Shown piece by piece: positions 46,936-57,243 of a stretch of DNA of 64,000 nucleotides. The position numbers and the translations under genes are program-made. Below the pieces are notes generated by a model. That model was not told the DNA's origin, searched no databases, and saw only the letters and a program-made list of their open reading frames with translations. Source of the stretch: Zeugodacus cucurbitae (taxonomy: Eukaryota; Arthropoda; Insecta; Diptera; Tephritidae); the NCBI RefSeq assembly GCF_028554725.1, contig NC_071668.1, forward strand, positions 42,298,501 through 42,362,500. The letters run 5' to 3'. Numbering within the stretch: the stretch's first letter is position 1; every line of letters starts with the position of its first letter.

Positions 46936-49065
46936 AGCTAAGCCTGCTCTCTGAGAGCACTCATCAGCATCTCGATATAAGGGAGCTGTGGAACGGCATC
47001 TCAAACTCATTGCATACCGCTGCAGCCGAAACAATTGGTCTCCGGCAACGCCAAAAAACCAGTTAGTACGAAGAGAATTGTCGTTCCGCAGTGGAGAGAA
47101 AACAGACTGCCTACCTCGCAACGTTGCGATCGACCACAACACGTTCGGGGTGGGATAGATATCGAGAACTGAAGAGGGAAGCGAGACGCATTTGCAGACG
47201 TAAAAAGAAAGAGGCCGAAATGCGTTTGCAGACGTAAAAAGAAAGAGGCCGAAATGCGTGAGTATGAAAAGCTTGAAAAGCTGGCCGACATGGGTAATGC
47301 TCGAAAATTTTATGAAAATATGAGGCGATTAACAGAAGGTTTCAAGACCGGAGCATTATCATGTAGGGACCGAGAAGGTAATCTGGTAACGGATGTCCAG
47401 AACACACTGGGATTATGGAGGGAACACTTCTCCGACCTGCTCAATGGCAGTGAAAGTACAACACCAGGAGATGGCGAACCCGATTCCCCAATCGATGACG
47501 ATGGAATATATGTTCCATTACCCGACCATGAAGAAATTCGAATAGCAATTACCCGCTTGAAGAACAACAAAGCGGCGGGGCCGATGGATTACCGGCCGAG
47601 CTATTCAAATACGGCGGCGAAGAACTGATAAGGTGCATGCATCAGCTTCTTTGTAGAATATGGTCGGAAGAAAGCATGCCTGACGATTGGAATCTTAGTG
47701 TGCTCTGCCCAATCCATAAGAAGGGAGACCCCACAATCTGCGCCAACTACCGTGGTATAAGTCTCCTCAATATCGCATATAAGGTTTTGTCGAGCGTATT
47801 GTGTGAAAGACTAAAGCCCACCGTCAACGAACTGATTGGACCTTATCAGTGTGGCTTTAGACCTGGAAAATCCACAATGGACCAGATATTCACCATGCGC
47901 TAAATCTTGGAAAAGACCCGAGAGAGAAGAATCGATACTCACTATCTTTTTATCGATTTTAAAGCTGCCTTCGTTAGCACGAAAAGGTGCTGCCTTTATG
48001 CCGCGATGTCTGAATTTGGTATCCCTGCAAAACTAATACGGCTATGTAAGCTGACGTTGAGCAACACCAAAAGCTCCGTCAGGATCGGGAAGGACCTCTC
48101 CGAGCCGTTCGATACCAAACGAGGCTTCAGACAGGGTGACTCACTATCGTGCGACATCTTCAATCTATTGCTGGAAAAAATAATACGAGCTGCAGAACTA
48201 AATAGAGAGGGTACAATCTTCTACAAGAGTGTACAGCTCCTGGCGTATGCCGATGATATTGATATCATCGGAAGCAACAACCGCGCCGTTTGTTCAGCGT
48301 TTTCCAGACTAGATAAAGAAGCGAAGCGTATGGGTCTGGTGGTGAATGAGGACAAGACGAAATATCTCCTGTCATCAAACAAACAGTCAGCGCACTCGCG
48401 TCTTGGCTCCCACGTCACTGTTGACAGTCATAACTTTGAAGTTGTAGATAATTTCGTTTATCTGGGAACCAGCATTAACAACACCAACAATGTCAGCCTT
48501 GAAATCCAACGCAGAATCACTCTTGCCAACAGGTGCTACTTTGGACTGAGTAGGCAATTGAAAAGTAAAGTCCTCTCTCGACGAACCAAAATCAAACTCT
48601 ATAAGTCGCTCATTATTCCCGTCCTGATGTATGGCGCTGAAGCGTGGACGATGACAACATCCGATGAGACGACTCTTGGGGTTTTCGAGAGAAAGGTTTT
48701 GCGCAAGATTTATGGTCCTCTAAACATTGGCAACGGCGAATACCGCAGACGATGGAACGATGAGCTGTACGATTTATACGACGACATTGACATAGTTCAG
48801 CGAATAAAAAGACAGCGGCTACGCTGGCTAGGCCATGTTGTACGGATGGAAGAAAACACTCCAGCTCTGAAAGTATTCGATGCAGTACCCGCTGGAGGAA
48901 GCCGCGGAAGAGGACGACCTCCACTCCGGTGGAAAGACCAAGTGCAAAGTAACCTGGCTTCACTTGGTGTTTCCAGTTGGCGCCAAAAAACAAAAAGGAG
49001 GAATGAGTGGCGCGCTCTGGTGGATTCGGCTATAATCGCTTAAAGCGGTTCCTACGCCAAATATA
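46936..49065 (+). mobile_element. RTE-like LINE, 5'-truncated, three frames
   Basis: Corresponds to about 60789-62889 of the copy at 60288. The coding is broken by one lost G in the GCGGCGGGG run (about 47580), a CAA-to-TAA change (47901-47903), a ~34-bp tandem duplication near 47205-47254, and loss of the RT motif-A aspartate (DFKAAFVST instead of DFKDAFDST). The last frame (47907-49043) still reads through YADDIDIIG to GGSRGRGRPPLRWKDQ. It ends in (AT)n. It sits among Tc1 remnants in the large chico intron. Confidence 0.88.
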
Positions 49066-49309
49066 TATATATATAAGTATCATACAGAAATTGGTAATGT
49101 AGTTAGTGGTCTAACAAATTGTAGGCTTTTGTAAAAGTCTAAGCTACTGTGACGAAATTCCTATCGAGCGACGAAACAATAGTAAATTTGTTTGGGAACG
49201 ATTGTGAAAGAAATGTGCGCCGTCCCACAGAAAAGAAGTTTCACGTCCCATTCACAAACTGCGAAACATAGAGATGGGAATGTTATGGCTTAATCATGAT
49301 TTTATTGGA

Positions 49310-50216
49310 ATGGAGTAGGTCTTGAAGAACAACTAATACCATGACAGCGGTACAACGATATGCGTTGAATATATCAGCAAGATAAAGACCCCAAACATAT
49401 CTCCTTGGTATGAGATACTTAAAGAAACCTGCACCTTTAAACTGTAAGTCGAAAACACTTTTTAAGCAAGAAAAATAAATATACAGAGGAACTGAGGAAC
49501 AATATACAAATATTTACACACTGGACGTTTTTTATAAATACCACAGAAACAAAATTCCGGGTTGTTGTAAACTTTTTTCCTTAAGCTGCCGAAGTTAGTT
49601 TGGAAAATATCTGATTCGGATGTGACACGAATATTTTTTGCCGATGTTTTCCTTACTACTACTGATGCAAATGAAGCTGGCCACCGCAGATTCCCGACCT
49701 GAACTTTATTGAATTGAGTTTGGGCCTTCGGCAAATTTCAGAGGGCAATTGATAATGACCGAAGACACTGAAATTACCGAAATTTTGTCTAAATTAACAG
49801 TTTAATTGACTTTGCGCACAATTAGGATAGGTTGCTATTGATGCCATATGAAAGGTAACCTTCATTAATTTACAAATCTTAAAACAGCCAGTTAGGCTAA
49901 ACATTAAAATTTAGAAGTTATAATTAACTAAAAGCAGGATAATAAATTTTAGGTTTTGTGTAACTATTTTTGACGCACTAAAAAATGTGTAAATACTTTC
50001 GACTACTGCTAGTAGTCATATCATTTGCCTTGTTTTCTGTAAAATGTACCGTTACCTTTACCAAATTAACTTCGGCCGCTTAGTCACAGATCAAGGTTTA
50101 CAACAACATATCACTTTTTACACTACAGTAATAACAACAACGAAGAAAGTCTATTTCTAAGAAATGTTAAAGAATTGTAAAAGTTCGTTGTATAAATAAT
50201 TTTGACTACCTCTGTA
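49310..50216. pseudogene. Degenerate Tc1-like remnant
   Basis: Carries translated scraps such as YQQDKDPKHIS (about 49375) and PDLNFIELSLG (about 49692). It ends with 'taattttgactacctctgta' (50195-50215), the same terminus as the element at 10238-11098. Stops throughout. Confidence 0.55.
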
Positions 50217-50277
50217 CGTAAATAAAAACGATATATTTAAAGCTAATAAATTGCATGGTATGCAGATTCATATAATA

Positions 50278-51107
50278 CAGTCGACTCTCGTTAATTCAAA
50301 CCTGCGATAATTCGAACCTCTCTATAATTCAAAGTTATCACGAGTTCCCTACTAAATCTTATCTTCTATACCGCCATGCGTCAGAGAATTAATGATCGTG
50401 CTTACTTCTATGTTATTAAAGGCTCCCTCTATATCGAGAAATGCAGCCATAGTATATTGTTTGTAATGTAGTGATTTTTCAATTACGTTTATCACCTCAT
50501 GAAGGGCAGTTTCGGTCGATCGACCTTTTATGTATGCATGTTGGGACTTGGATAACGTTCCTTCCATGCTTGATCTTATATGTATATCCATTAGCCTTTC
50601 TAGTACCTTAAGCATGAAGGATGTGAGGCTTATGGGTCTAAAATCCTTAGCATTTTCATGTGTTCTTCTGCCTGGTTTTGATAGGAACACCACTTTAGTT
50701 CTTTTCCAACTTCTTGGGATGTAAGACAGTTGAATACTTGCCTTGTATATGTTTTCAAGCCTTTGACTTATTGGTTCTTCCAGTTTTTGCAGCATTATGG
50801 GCATAATCCCGTCTGGACCTGCCGCTTTGAATGGTGAGAAACTATTTATAGCATATTTTATTTAACCAGTATAACAAAGTTCTTTCGAAAGATTAATTAA
50901 TTCACATTACGAATACATATATGTACACGAATGTGCCTCTTAATTCTTGTCATTTTTATATTAATAAATAAAAATTAACCAACACATAGTAATTCGAAGT
51001 TTTATTTATTTTCTCTCAGAATTTTCGAACCATTTGATATTTCAGACGCTCGATAATTCGTAATATTTCAAGAGTCCCTCGAGTTTCGAATTAACGAGAG
51101 TCGACTG
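50278..51107. mobile_element. Pogo-type inverted-repeat element carrying a LINE piece
   Basis: The ends CAGTCGACTCTCGTTAATTC and 'gaattaacgagagtcgactg' are perfect inverted copies flanked by TA (50276-50277 and 51108-51109). Subterminal 'ataattcgaa' motifs are repeated. The middle (about 50345-50860) is a LINE reverse-transcriptase fragment, listed separately. No transposase is present. Confidence 0.8.
50345..50860 (-). pseudogene. LINE reverse transcriptase fragment (LOA/Jockey-like)
   Basis: An open minus-strand frame of 150+ codons reads AAGPDGIMPIMLQKLEEPIS, YIPRSWKRTKVVFLSKPGRR, AKDFRPISLTSFMLKVLERL, QHAYIKGRSTETALHEVINV and the motif-A region MAAFLDIEGAFNNI. It contains only the N-terminal RT segments, without a 3' end or poly-A tail, and lies between the two arms of the pogo-type element. 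Confidence 0.8.
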
Positions 51108-51146
51108 TACATCCAAATTAAGCTTTGAAAAAAAAAATGTACTTAC

Positions 51147-51363
51147 TTTTCAAAATCGCTGAGCTTTCCAGATGAAATAATAATTCCATGCATTTTGGGA
51201 GCCAAATCAGCTGTTATGATGGAATTTTGAGAATTGTTACAAGACGAAAATCCATCCCCTAAATCAAATTGCCTATCCTGTTGAGCCTTATTGTTTCCGA
51301 CTGAATCCAATTGTTTTACCACTGGAGCCATGGAGATATACAAATCTTTTTGAAAGTTAATGC
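51147..51363 (-). CDS. chico: chico exon
   Basis: Acceptor 'cacacag' and donor GTAAGT. The exon has 2 leading bases, 71 codons and 2 trailing bases (phase joins AA+T). It contains INFQKDLYISMAPVVKQLDS, with YISM a YxxM-type PI3-kinase docking motif, followed by a polar stretch ending in ISSGKLSDFE. Confidence 0.88.
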
Positions 51364-51433
51364 CTGTGTGAATTTAGAAAGAATTAGTATTTCAACATAT
51401 CTTCAAACAAAAAATATAATATGCGTCACTCAC

Positions 51434-51489
51434 TGTCAGAATTTACCAAGTCTTCTGAATTTTCTTCTGGGATGGCTCTCTCTGCAGAC
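51434..51489 (-). CDS. chico: chico exon, 56 bp
   Basis: Acceptor 'attgtag', donor GTGAGT. It encodes SAERAIPEENSEDLVNSD in the phase set by both neighbours (1 leading, 1 trailing base). Very short; supported by splice sites and phase, not by homology. Confidence 0.8.
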
Positions 51490-51914
51490 CTACAATAACA
51501 ATATATAAATTAAATTCACACCTTTGTAAGGACATGTATGTAAACAATTTTTTTATTTACATAAAGAAAAAACCTAAAAATAAATATATTGTTAAAATTT
51601 TTTAAACTTAAAACTTTGTCGACATCAGAAAATAGTATTTAATACTAACAATTTAATATTTAACAAGGAGATTGATAAATGAGTGAATGTAATATTTCTG
51701 TTTATTTAAAAAATAACTAATTATAAATAATTAATAGACTTATATATTTTTACTGTTACGCTATTAATTTCCAATGATGGGGTGACCAGATTTGCAATGT
51801 TGAAAACTAAAACCAATGTAGTCAATAACCATACAGTATCTATCCGAAAAAAAATTTATCAAAAGTTGTAACTGACAATTTCAAAAACTAATAAAACAAT
51901 CAGTTAAATAAACA

Positions 51915-52350
51915 ATCAAGTTCGGGTGTAATCGAATATTTTATACTTCCGTAATTTATTTATTCAATATTTAAAAAAAATAACACAATTTGTTCCCTAT
52001 ATTCAGGTATATGGAGATTTTGCCATTTTTTTACACAGAGGAACACTATTATAAGGCACACATGCCCCTTTAATTTCTGTAGAATATCACTGAGGACTTC
52101 ATGGTCGATATTTTAGGCCATGAAAAGTTATAGTCCGATTTCGATGATTTTAAGACGGGTCACACTAAAAATGCAGTAATTTCAAGGCAACAGATATCGA
52201 ACATCGGTAATTTTTGCTAATTTTTTATCCTAGTTACCAGTAAATATCTTAGATATTATTCGGAGAATAAAAAGAGACGTGTCCTTACAATATACCTCAT
52301 ATACGGATTTTCAAATTTCCGGTGGACTTTACACCGTATATATCAGTTAA
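51915..52350 (-). repeat. ISR interspersed repeat, inverted 3' part
   Basis: Begins 'aagttcgggtgtaatcgaat' and 'attttatacttc', the reverse complement of the ISR end. It continues with inverted family motifs ('ccatgaaaagttatagtccg', 'gtaaatatcttagatatt'). Confidence 0.65.
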
Positions 52351-52611
52351 TATGCAAAAAACTAATGTAAAGCTAACAGCATATATATGTATGTACATAC
52401 TTTAATAGCAAATCTAATGTATATTGATCATTATTTTATTTTATTTAAGATAACACAAGTTCGTAGAATAAGCGTTGCCCGTAGAGGACCTCTTGAAAGA
52501 GGTGAATAGGAGTATTGGCCCATTAGCTGGCATTTTGTATCAAAATGTCAATATAAAAAAAAAAAAATTATAAAACCTGGGAGAAATTCCATTCTTTTTT
52601 CGTTACTCTCA

Positions 52612-53326
52612 GATTAAATTGTGGGTTTGCTTTAGTATACTATCCCACAATTTCAGGGTTGCCCGAAACTTATAGTTTTCGAGATATTATATAAAAAGTC
52701 GATTTTTCAGGAGAGCTGTTTAAAGTTTTCAATTGTCTCTTATTTAGCAAATATAGAAAAATGCCATAAGTGTATTGTAAAAATTAGTGGCATGTAATAT
52801 AATTAATAAAATTATGAGCATAAGTGGACTTAAAAAAGTGTACTGAAGCTTTGCCGATGGGCATAAACGTGACACCTTTTGAATTATGTCGTTCTTTGTG
52901 AAAAATGTAAATACATTTCGCAGACATAAGTTAAATGTGTCATTATTGCTGAAAAAAGCAACATGAAAAATTAAATTCCCTTTTCAAAAATATCGTTCCA
53001 ACACAAAATATGTCGTTCTTTCTGGAAAAACATGCCTCTGGCACCACTGAAATGTGCCGTTGTTTTGGCTAAAAAATAATTTAATAATGGCACATTCTTA
53101 TTTCACGCTTTATTTTTCTACGCATCAGAATGAAATTTTTATACAATATGGACCATGAAATTGCGCTCTTTTCTGCATACTCATATTCATGTAAATGAGC
53201 AATATGTACAAATTTTGAAAACGAATCGAAATGAAATTCTTAATCTGGAGAATCGCCTCTATCCAACCATACCCATTTTAACCCTGAAATCGTGGGATGG
53301 TACACTAAAGTTTCCCCTAAATTGTT
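52612..53326. mobile_element. Inverted-repeat element in chico intron
   Basis: The left block 'ctatcccacaatttcagggt' with 'gctttagta' is mirrored at 53279-53326 by 'accctgaaatcgtgggatgg' and 'acactaaagt'. Arms are about 50 bp and the unit about 715 bp. No ORF. The terminus resembles the repeats at 5136-5470. Confidence 0.5.
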
Positions 53327-53413
53327 AAAGTTAGGCCTGTTTTCAAGGCTCTAGTCTAGTGTAACACCTTAACAATCCCATATATTGTCCGTACTTATTA
53401 TTTTAATACTTAC

Positions 53414-53669
53414 TTGAATCGAAATGGCAAATAATTTCCAGTTTCTTCTTGATCATCGGATTTCACCGTTTCTTTTCTTTCAGTGCTACCAAATGAAGTA
53501 GGTATTGGTGGACTGGTACTGTGCCGGGAAAGTGCTAAAGGACGGTGCGTCACAGCACAAGGAACATTTTGAATATGTGATGATTTAAAACTTTGATTTA
53601 CATTATCATTTGACTCTCTAGTTCTTGTAGGAAAACTGTCACATCTACCTCGTCCAAGGTTGTTGTTTG
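53414..53669 (-). CDS. chico: chico exon, post-PTB serine-rich segment
   Basis: Acceptor 'aatattttcag', donor GTAAGT; 256 bp, phases 2 in and 2 out. It encodes NNNLGRGRCDSFPTRTRES, HRPLALSRHSTSPPIPTSF and QEETGNYLPFRFK. The RCDSFPTR and RH-STSPP segments are characteristic of insulin receptor substrates just after the PTB domain (RCDSLPSR and SGSTSPP in relatives). NYLPF is a candidate phosphotyrosine site. Confidence 0.9.
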
Positions 53670-54165
53670 CTGAAAATATTTAAAAATTTAAATCAGTCGT
53701 CGGCACGACAGGAATTGTAACTATGTAGGTGACCATGAAAGTAAAGATACCCGGCAAAAACGCGTAAACTTTCATTCTTAGAATTATTTTTTATATTATA
53801 CTCATAACGACTTAAAAAAAAACGAGAACTTTATGCTTGCCGGATTTATTGGCGTAAAATCTTGCTAGGGGAGCAAAATATGAATATTGGCTAAAAAATA
53901 CATGGGAATTAAATCTCTGGAGCTAGGAATAATATAATAAATCGTTAGGAACACAAAGTTAAAAAAAAATTATGTGGACGGAAACGGAAAACACTTATTC
54001 GGGATGATCGAAAAATTGCAGTGAAAGCCAAAAAATATCCATTAAATTCGGTTAGTGAAATAACTGAAACATCTTATCAGGTACCATGCAAAGAAGATTG
54101 GTTGAGACGGGAATGAAAAGTTGTTTTGCCATAAAGGACCTTTTACTAGGCAAAACTTATATTAA

Positions 54166-56690
54166 GGGGTTAGGTGGGTTTCAGAGGCTAAAAACAAGGG
54201 TATTTTTAAATTGTTTTTTTTTTTTTAACATCAATCATATTTTTCATTTAAAAATTTCAGCGTATTAAAAATACATGTTTAAACAGCATTTTGTGAAATT
54301 TTTATTTAAAAATTCCGAAAACTCAGCCATGTAGTGTCCAAAAAAAGGTCTTGCGGTGGACATTAGTCTATTTTTGTAACACCTACTTTACATGCCATGA
54401 GGAGTAGTAAAAAAATGATAACTGCGTTTTTAGTTTTTCGATTTATTTCAAAAACTTCACGCAAAATTTAAATTGGATAAATTCATATGTTATATGCGAA
54501 GAAGAAGAAGACAAATTTTGATTTAGAAGCAATAAGACTAATTTAAGTACAAGACAAATACAATTCGGTAAATATGTCATAACTGATGTTTGGCGATGTC
54601 GACTTTCCACCTAGTACTTCATTCATCACATGCTTCAAAATTAAATCTAATACATGATGTTGGCATCCAATATACTGCGGTGTGGACAAATGTTTTTCCT
54701 GAAAACAATTCTGCAGTAAACGAACAACTCCACTTTTAACCCCTGTATTAACGTTTGTTGTGTCACTAACAATCATTTTAATGGAATTCCAAAGGTTAAA
54801 TTTATCCAATACATTCCTTATTCCTTAAAAAAGTTATAGAAAGTTAATTATTGCTCTAAAAATATATTATTAAATAGAAACCTTCAAAAATTGACAAACT
54901 TTTCCCGTTTTCAAGAACCATTGCCGCTACTCTTACTTCCTTAGTTTCATTTGTTAACACCACGACCTGCACTTCTTTCTTCCCAAATTTCTTGCCGTCG
55001 AAATGAATGCACCAAATGTCATCTCTTAAGGAATTCTTATAATTTTTTTCCAAGTTCAGCGCTGCTTTAATCATCGCTTTGTGAATACCTGCTTGTGTTG
55101 GTGTTGCTATATTTATTCCTTCTTTGGACAATTCATTGCATATTTTAGCGGCATTTTTGGTGCTTACATGGGCTGTTGTTACCATTGTCACTGCTGCTTT
55201 TGTTGAACACTTCGCATTTCTTTTTCTTTGAAGAGGAGCTTTATATTCACCAACAGGTGGAGAATGTGATTGCTTGACAGATTCAGCTGATGATGTTGAA
55301 GTGTTGAGCGCCACTTTATTTAAACACGAGGTGCTTTGAACATTTTTTCTTAAAAGGGCAGCTTTGGAGGGATGCACACAAACTGCTGTAGCTGTTGTGT
55401 ACCCAACTTCTCCATTTGCAGATGTTTGGAGTTCATACAACTTTTTGTCCTCAGTTCCTAGCCAGACACCTTTTAAATCAGTTATATCACATAACTTGTT
55501 GAACGCCATTGTAACATTTCTGCCATCCGGGAATTTTAAAAATGTTGAATAATCATTTAAAACTTCTGTTATCTTCCGTTGTGCAGCTATACGTGTTATG
55601 CTCGGAAAGTTTAGTTTCGACCACAAGGCAATCATTTCGTTTGAAATAATCTGGCATCTTTTCTTTTTCAATTTCTCCGTTTTTAATACATTCATTATAC
55701 CTTCCTATAATCACGGTCTGTTTTGGAATCTTACACAATTCACTCAAGGGGTTTTCAATGTTATTGATTTCTCTTCTCTTATTCTTAGATTTTTCAAATG
55801 TTATTAAATTGTTTTCCCATTGTTTTCAATTTTTTAAAACTTCAGCACCACTTTTTTTAAAAGACATTGTTAATTAAAAAAACACTTTCACTCCAGCCGC
55901 CACGCACTGAATGAGAGACCGACAGCTAAATAAAGGCAACTGGCGTGACGCTTATACGAAGTTTCAATCATTCATAAAGCATTTACTCAAATTTACCGTT
56001 ATCTATTTTTGTCATATGCAAAAATACGACGAATAACGAAAGAGCAAAACAAAACAGACACAAAGAAAAGAACATAATCTCATATGGTGTTTTTTCTTGC
56101 CATATGTATGAAATTTTCATACGAATTTTCAATTTAAATTCTGCGTGAAGTTTTTGAAATAAATCGAAAAACTAAAAACGCAGTTATCATTTTTTTACTA
56201 TTCCTCATCGTGTTATGCCATGTAAATTTTTTTTTTTTTTCAAAAAAATTCAAAAAGTTATAAAGTGGACATCATAACTCATGATTGGTTCATCTAAAAT
56301 CAATAAATCAAAAATATGTCGATTGTAAATGGATAACCTAGTTAAGAGACGAAGAAAATAATGAAACTTGCTTTTTTGACAGAATTTAATCCAAAAAACT
56401 CACTTTTTTGGTCCAGTTTTGGCTCGAAAAAAATAGTTATAATAACAATATAAAAAATCCTTCGTTCATTAACTAGATAATATTATTTCAAAGATGTGTG
56501 CACAATTTTATCAAAATCGCTTCATAACTTTTAGAGATATCGTGTCCACCGACCAGAAAAATTTAGTTTTGAGATAAATGCGTTTAAAGTTTTACATTTG
56601 TACGTGGCCTGAAGGACGGAAGATCCAAAAGGGTCTTAGAATATTACTCAGAATGATTTGATATTTTTGGATACTATTTTAAACATATTA
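54166..56690 (-). mobile_element. TTAA-type DNA transposon, right end lost (unit 1)
   Basis: The left end GGGGTTAGGTGGGTTTCAG directly follows TTAA (54162-54165). The right-hand subterminal region (56376-56690, 'acagaatttaatccaaaaaa' to 'tttggatactattttaaac') matches the MITE at 26928-27594, but the final inverted end is replaced by unrelated sequence. It carries a spliced transposase-like gene on the minus strand. Confidence 0.75.
54543..55867 (-). pseudogene. Transposase-like gene of the TTAA element (unit 1)
   Basis: Open frame from 55695 to 54882, a 58-bp GT-AG intron (54881-54824; in-frame stops inside), then 54823-54543. Splicing gives about 364 residues. Visible features: N-terminal ALWSKLNFPSITRI; a central Ser/Lys-rich stretch; DIWCIHFDGKKFGKKEVQVV; MIVSDTTNVNTGVKSGVVRL; and PQYIGCQHHVLDLILKHV. 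The order Asp, then SDTT-x-NTG, then C-x2-H resembles RNase H-fold transposases such as hAT, but I cannot name the family or find the last acidic residue. Upstream, ATG at 55867 opens a leader (MSFKKSGAEVLKN) that hits a stop at codon 14 and is out of frame later. The gene is therefore damaged at its 5' end. Confidence 0.7.
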
Positions 56691-57092
56691 CACTAATTAA
56701 TAAGACAATAAAATTTAATATGCCGAATGTTCTTGGAATGACATTATTTAGTCAGATTTGAGTTAAATAATTCAAAAAAAGCGTAAACGTGTGTGCTGTG
56801 AGTTCTCTAAGGGACTGCAGCCAAAAAATATTTCACACACAGACAAACCTGGAGATGGGCCTCTCACACCCAGGGATTTCTTTTCATCTTGTCAGGAGTT
56901 GATAAATATTGGTTAAAACTGACTGCAATTTACATCAAATATGCCACTTCTTTGCCCTATGTACTGAAATTTACTTACATAACTTTACTTATGGATTAGT
57001 TATAACAGTTTTTAGGTTTCCGGTTGTCATTTTATCGGCGTGGTAGTTGTCCGATTTCGCCCATCTATAAAATACATTGGTATTCTTCTTAT

Positions 57093-57243
57093 CCAAAAGA
57101 TGCTTTCTATGAGCGCCTAGAACGCACCTATGAGCGCTGCCCCCGCCACGATGTCAAAATCTTGCTTGGCGATTTTAACGCCAGGGTGGGTAAAGAAGGT
57201 GTCTTTGGCACAACAGTCGGAAAGTTCAGCCTCCATGACGAAA
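57093..57243 (+). mobile_element. RTE-like LINE fragment at the duplication seam
   Basis: Identical in extent to the first ~150 bp of the LINE at 60288 (endonuclease part, LLGDFNARVGKEGVFGTTV). It stops abruptly at 'catgacgaaa', where unit 2 begins. It shows that the duplication followed the LINE insertion. Confidence 0.92.

Larger units (their letters stand above)
54044..57240. repeat. 3.2-kb tandem duplication, unit 1
   Basis: Matches 57241-60438 from end to end at an offset of about 3195. I noticed only about ten substitutions and small indels. The unit contains the TTAA element, an inverted ISR scrap and the first ~150 bp of the LINE at 60288. The seam between units joins LINE sequence 'catgacg' to 'attcggttag' with 'aaa' shared by both parents. 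Confidence 0.95.
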
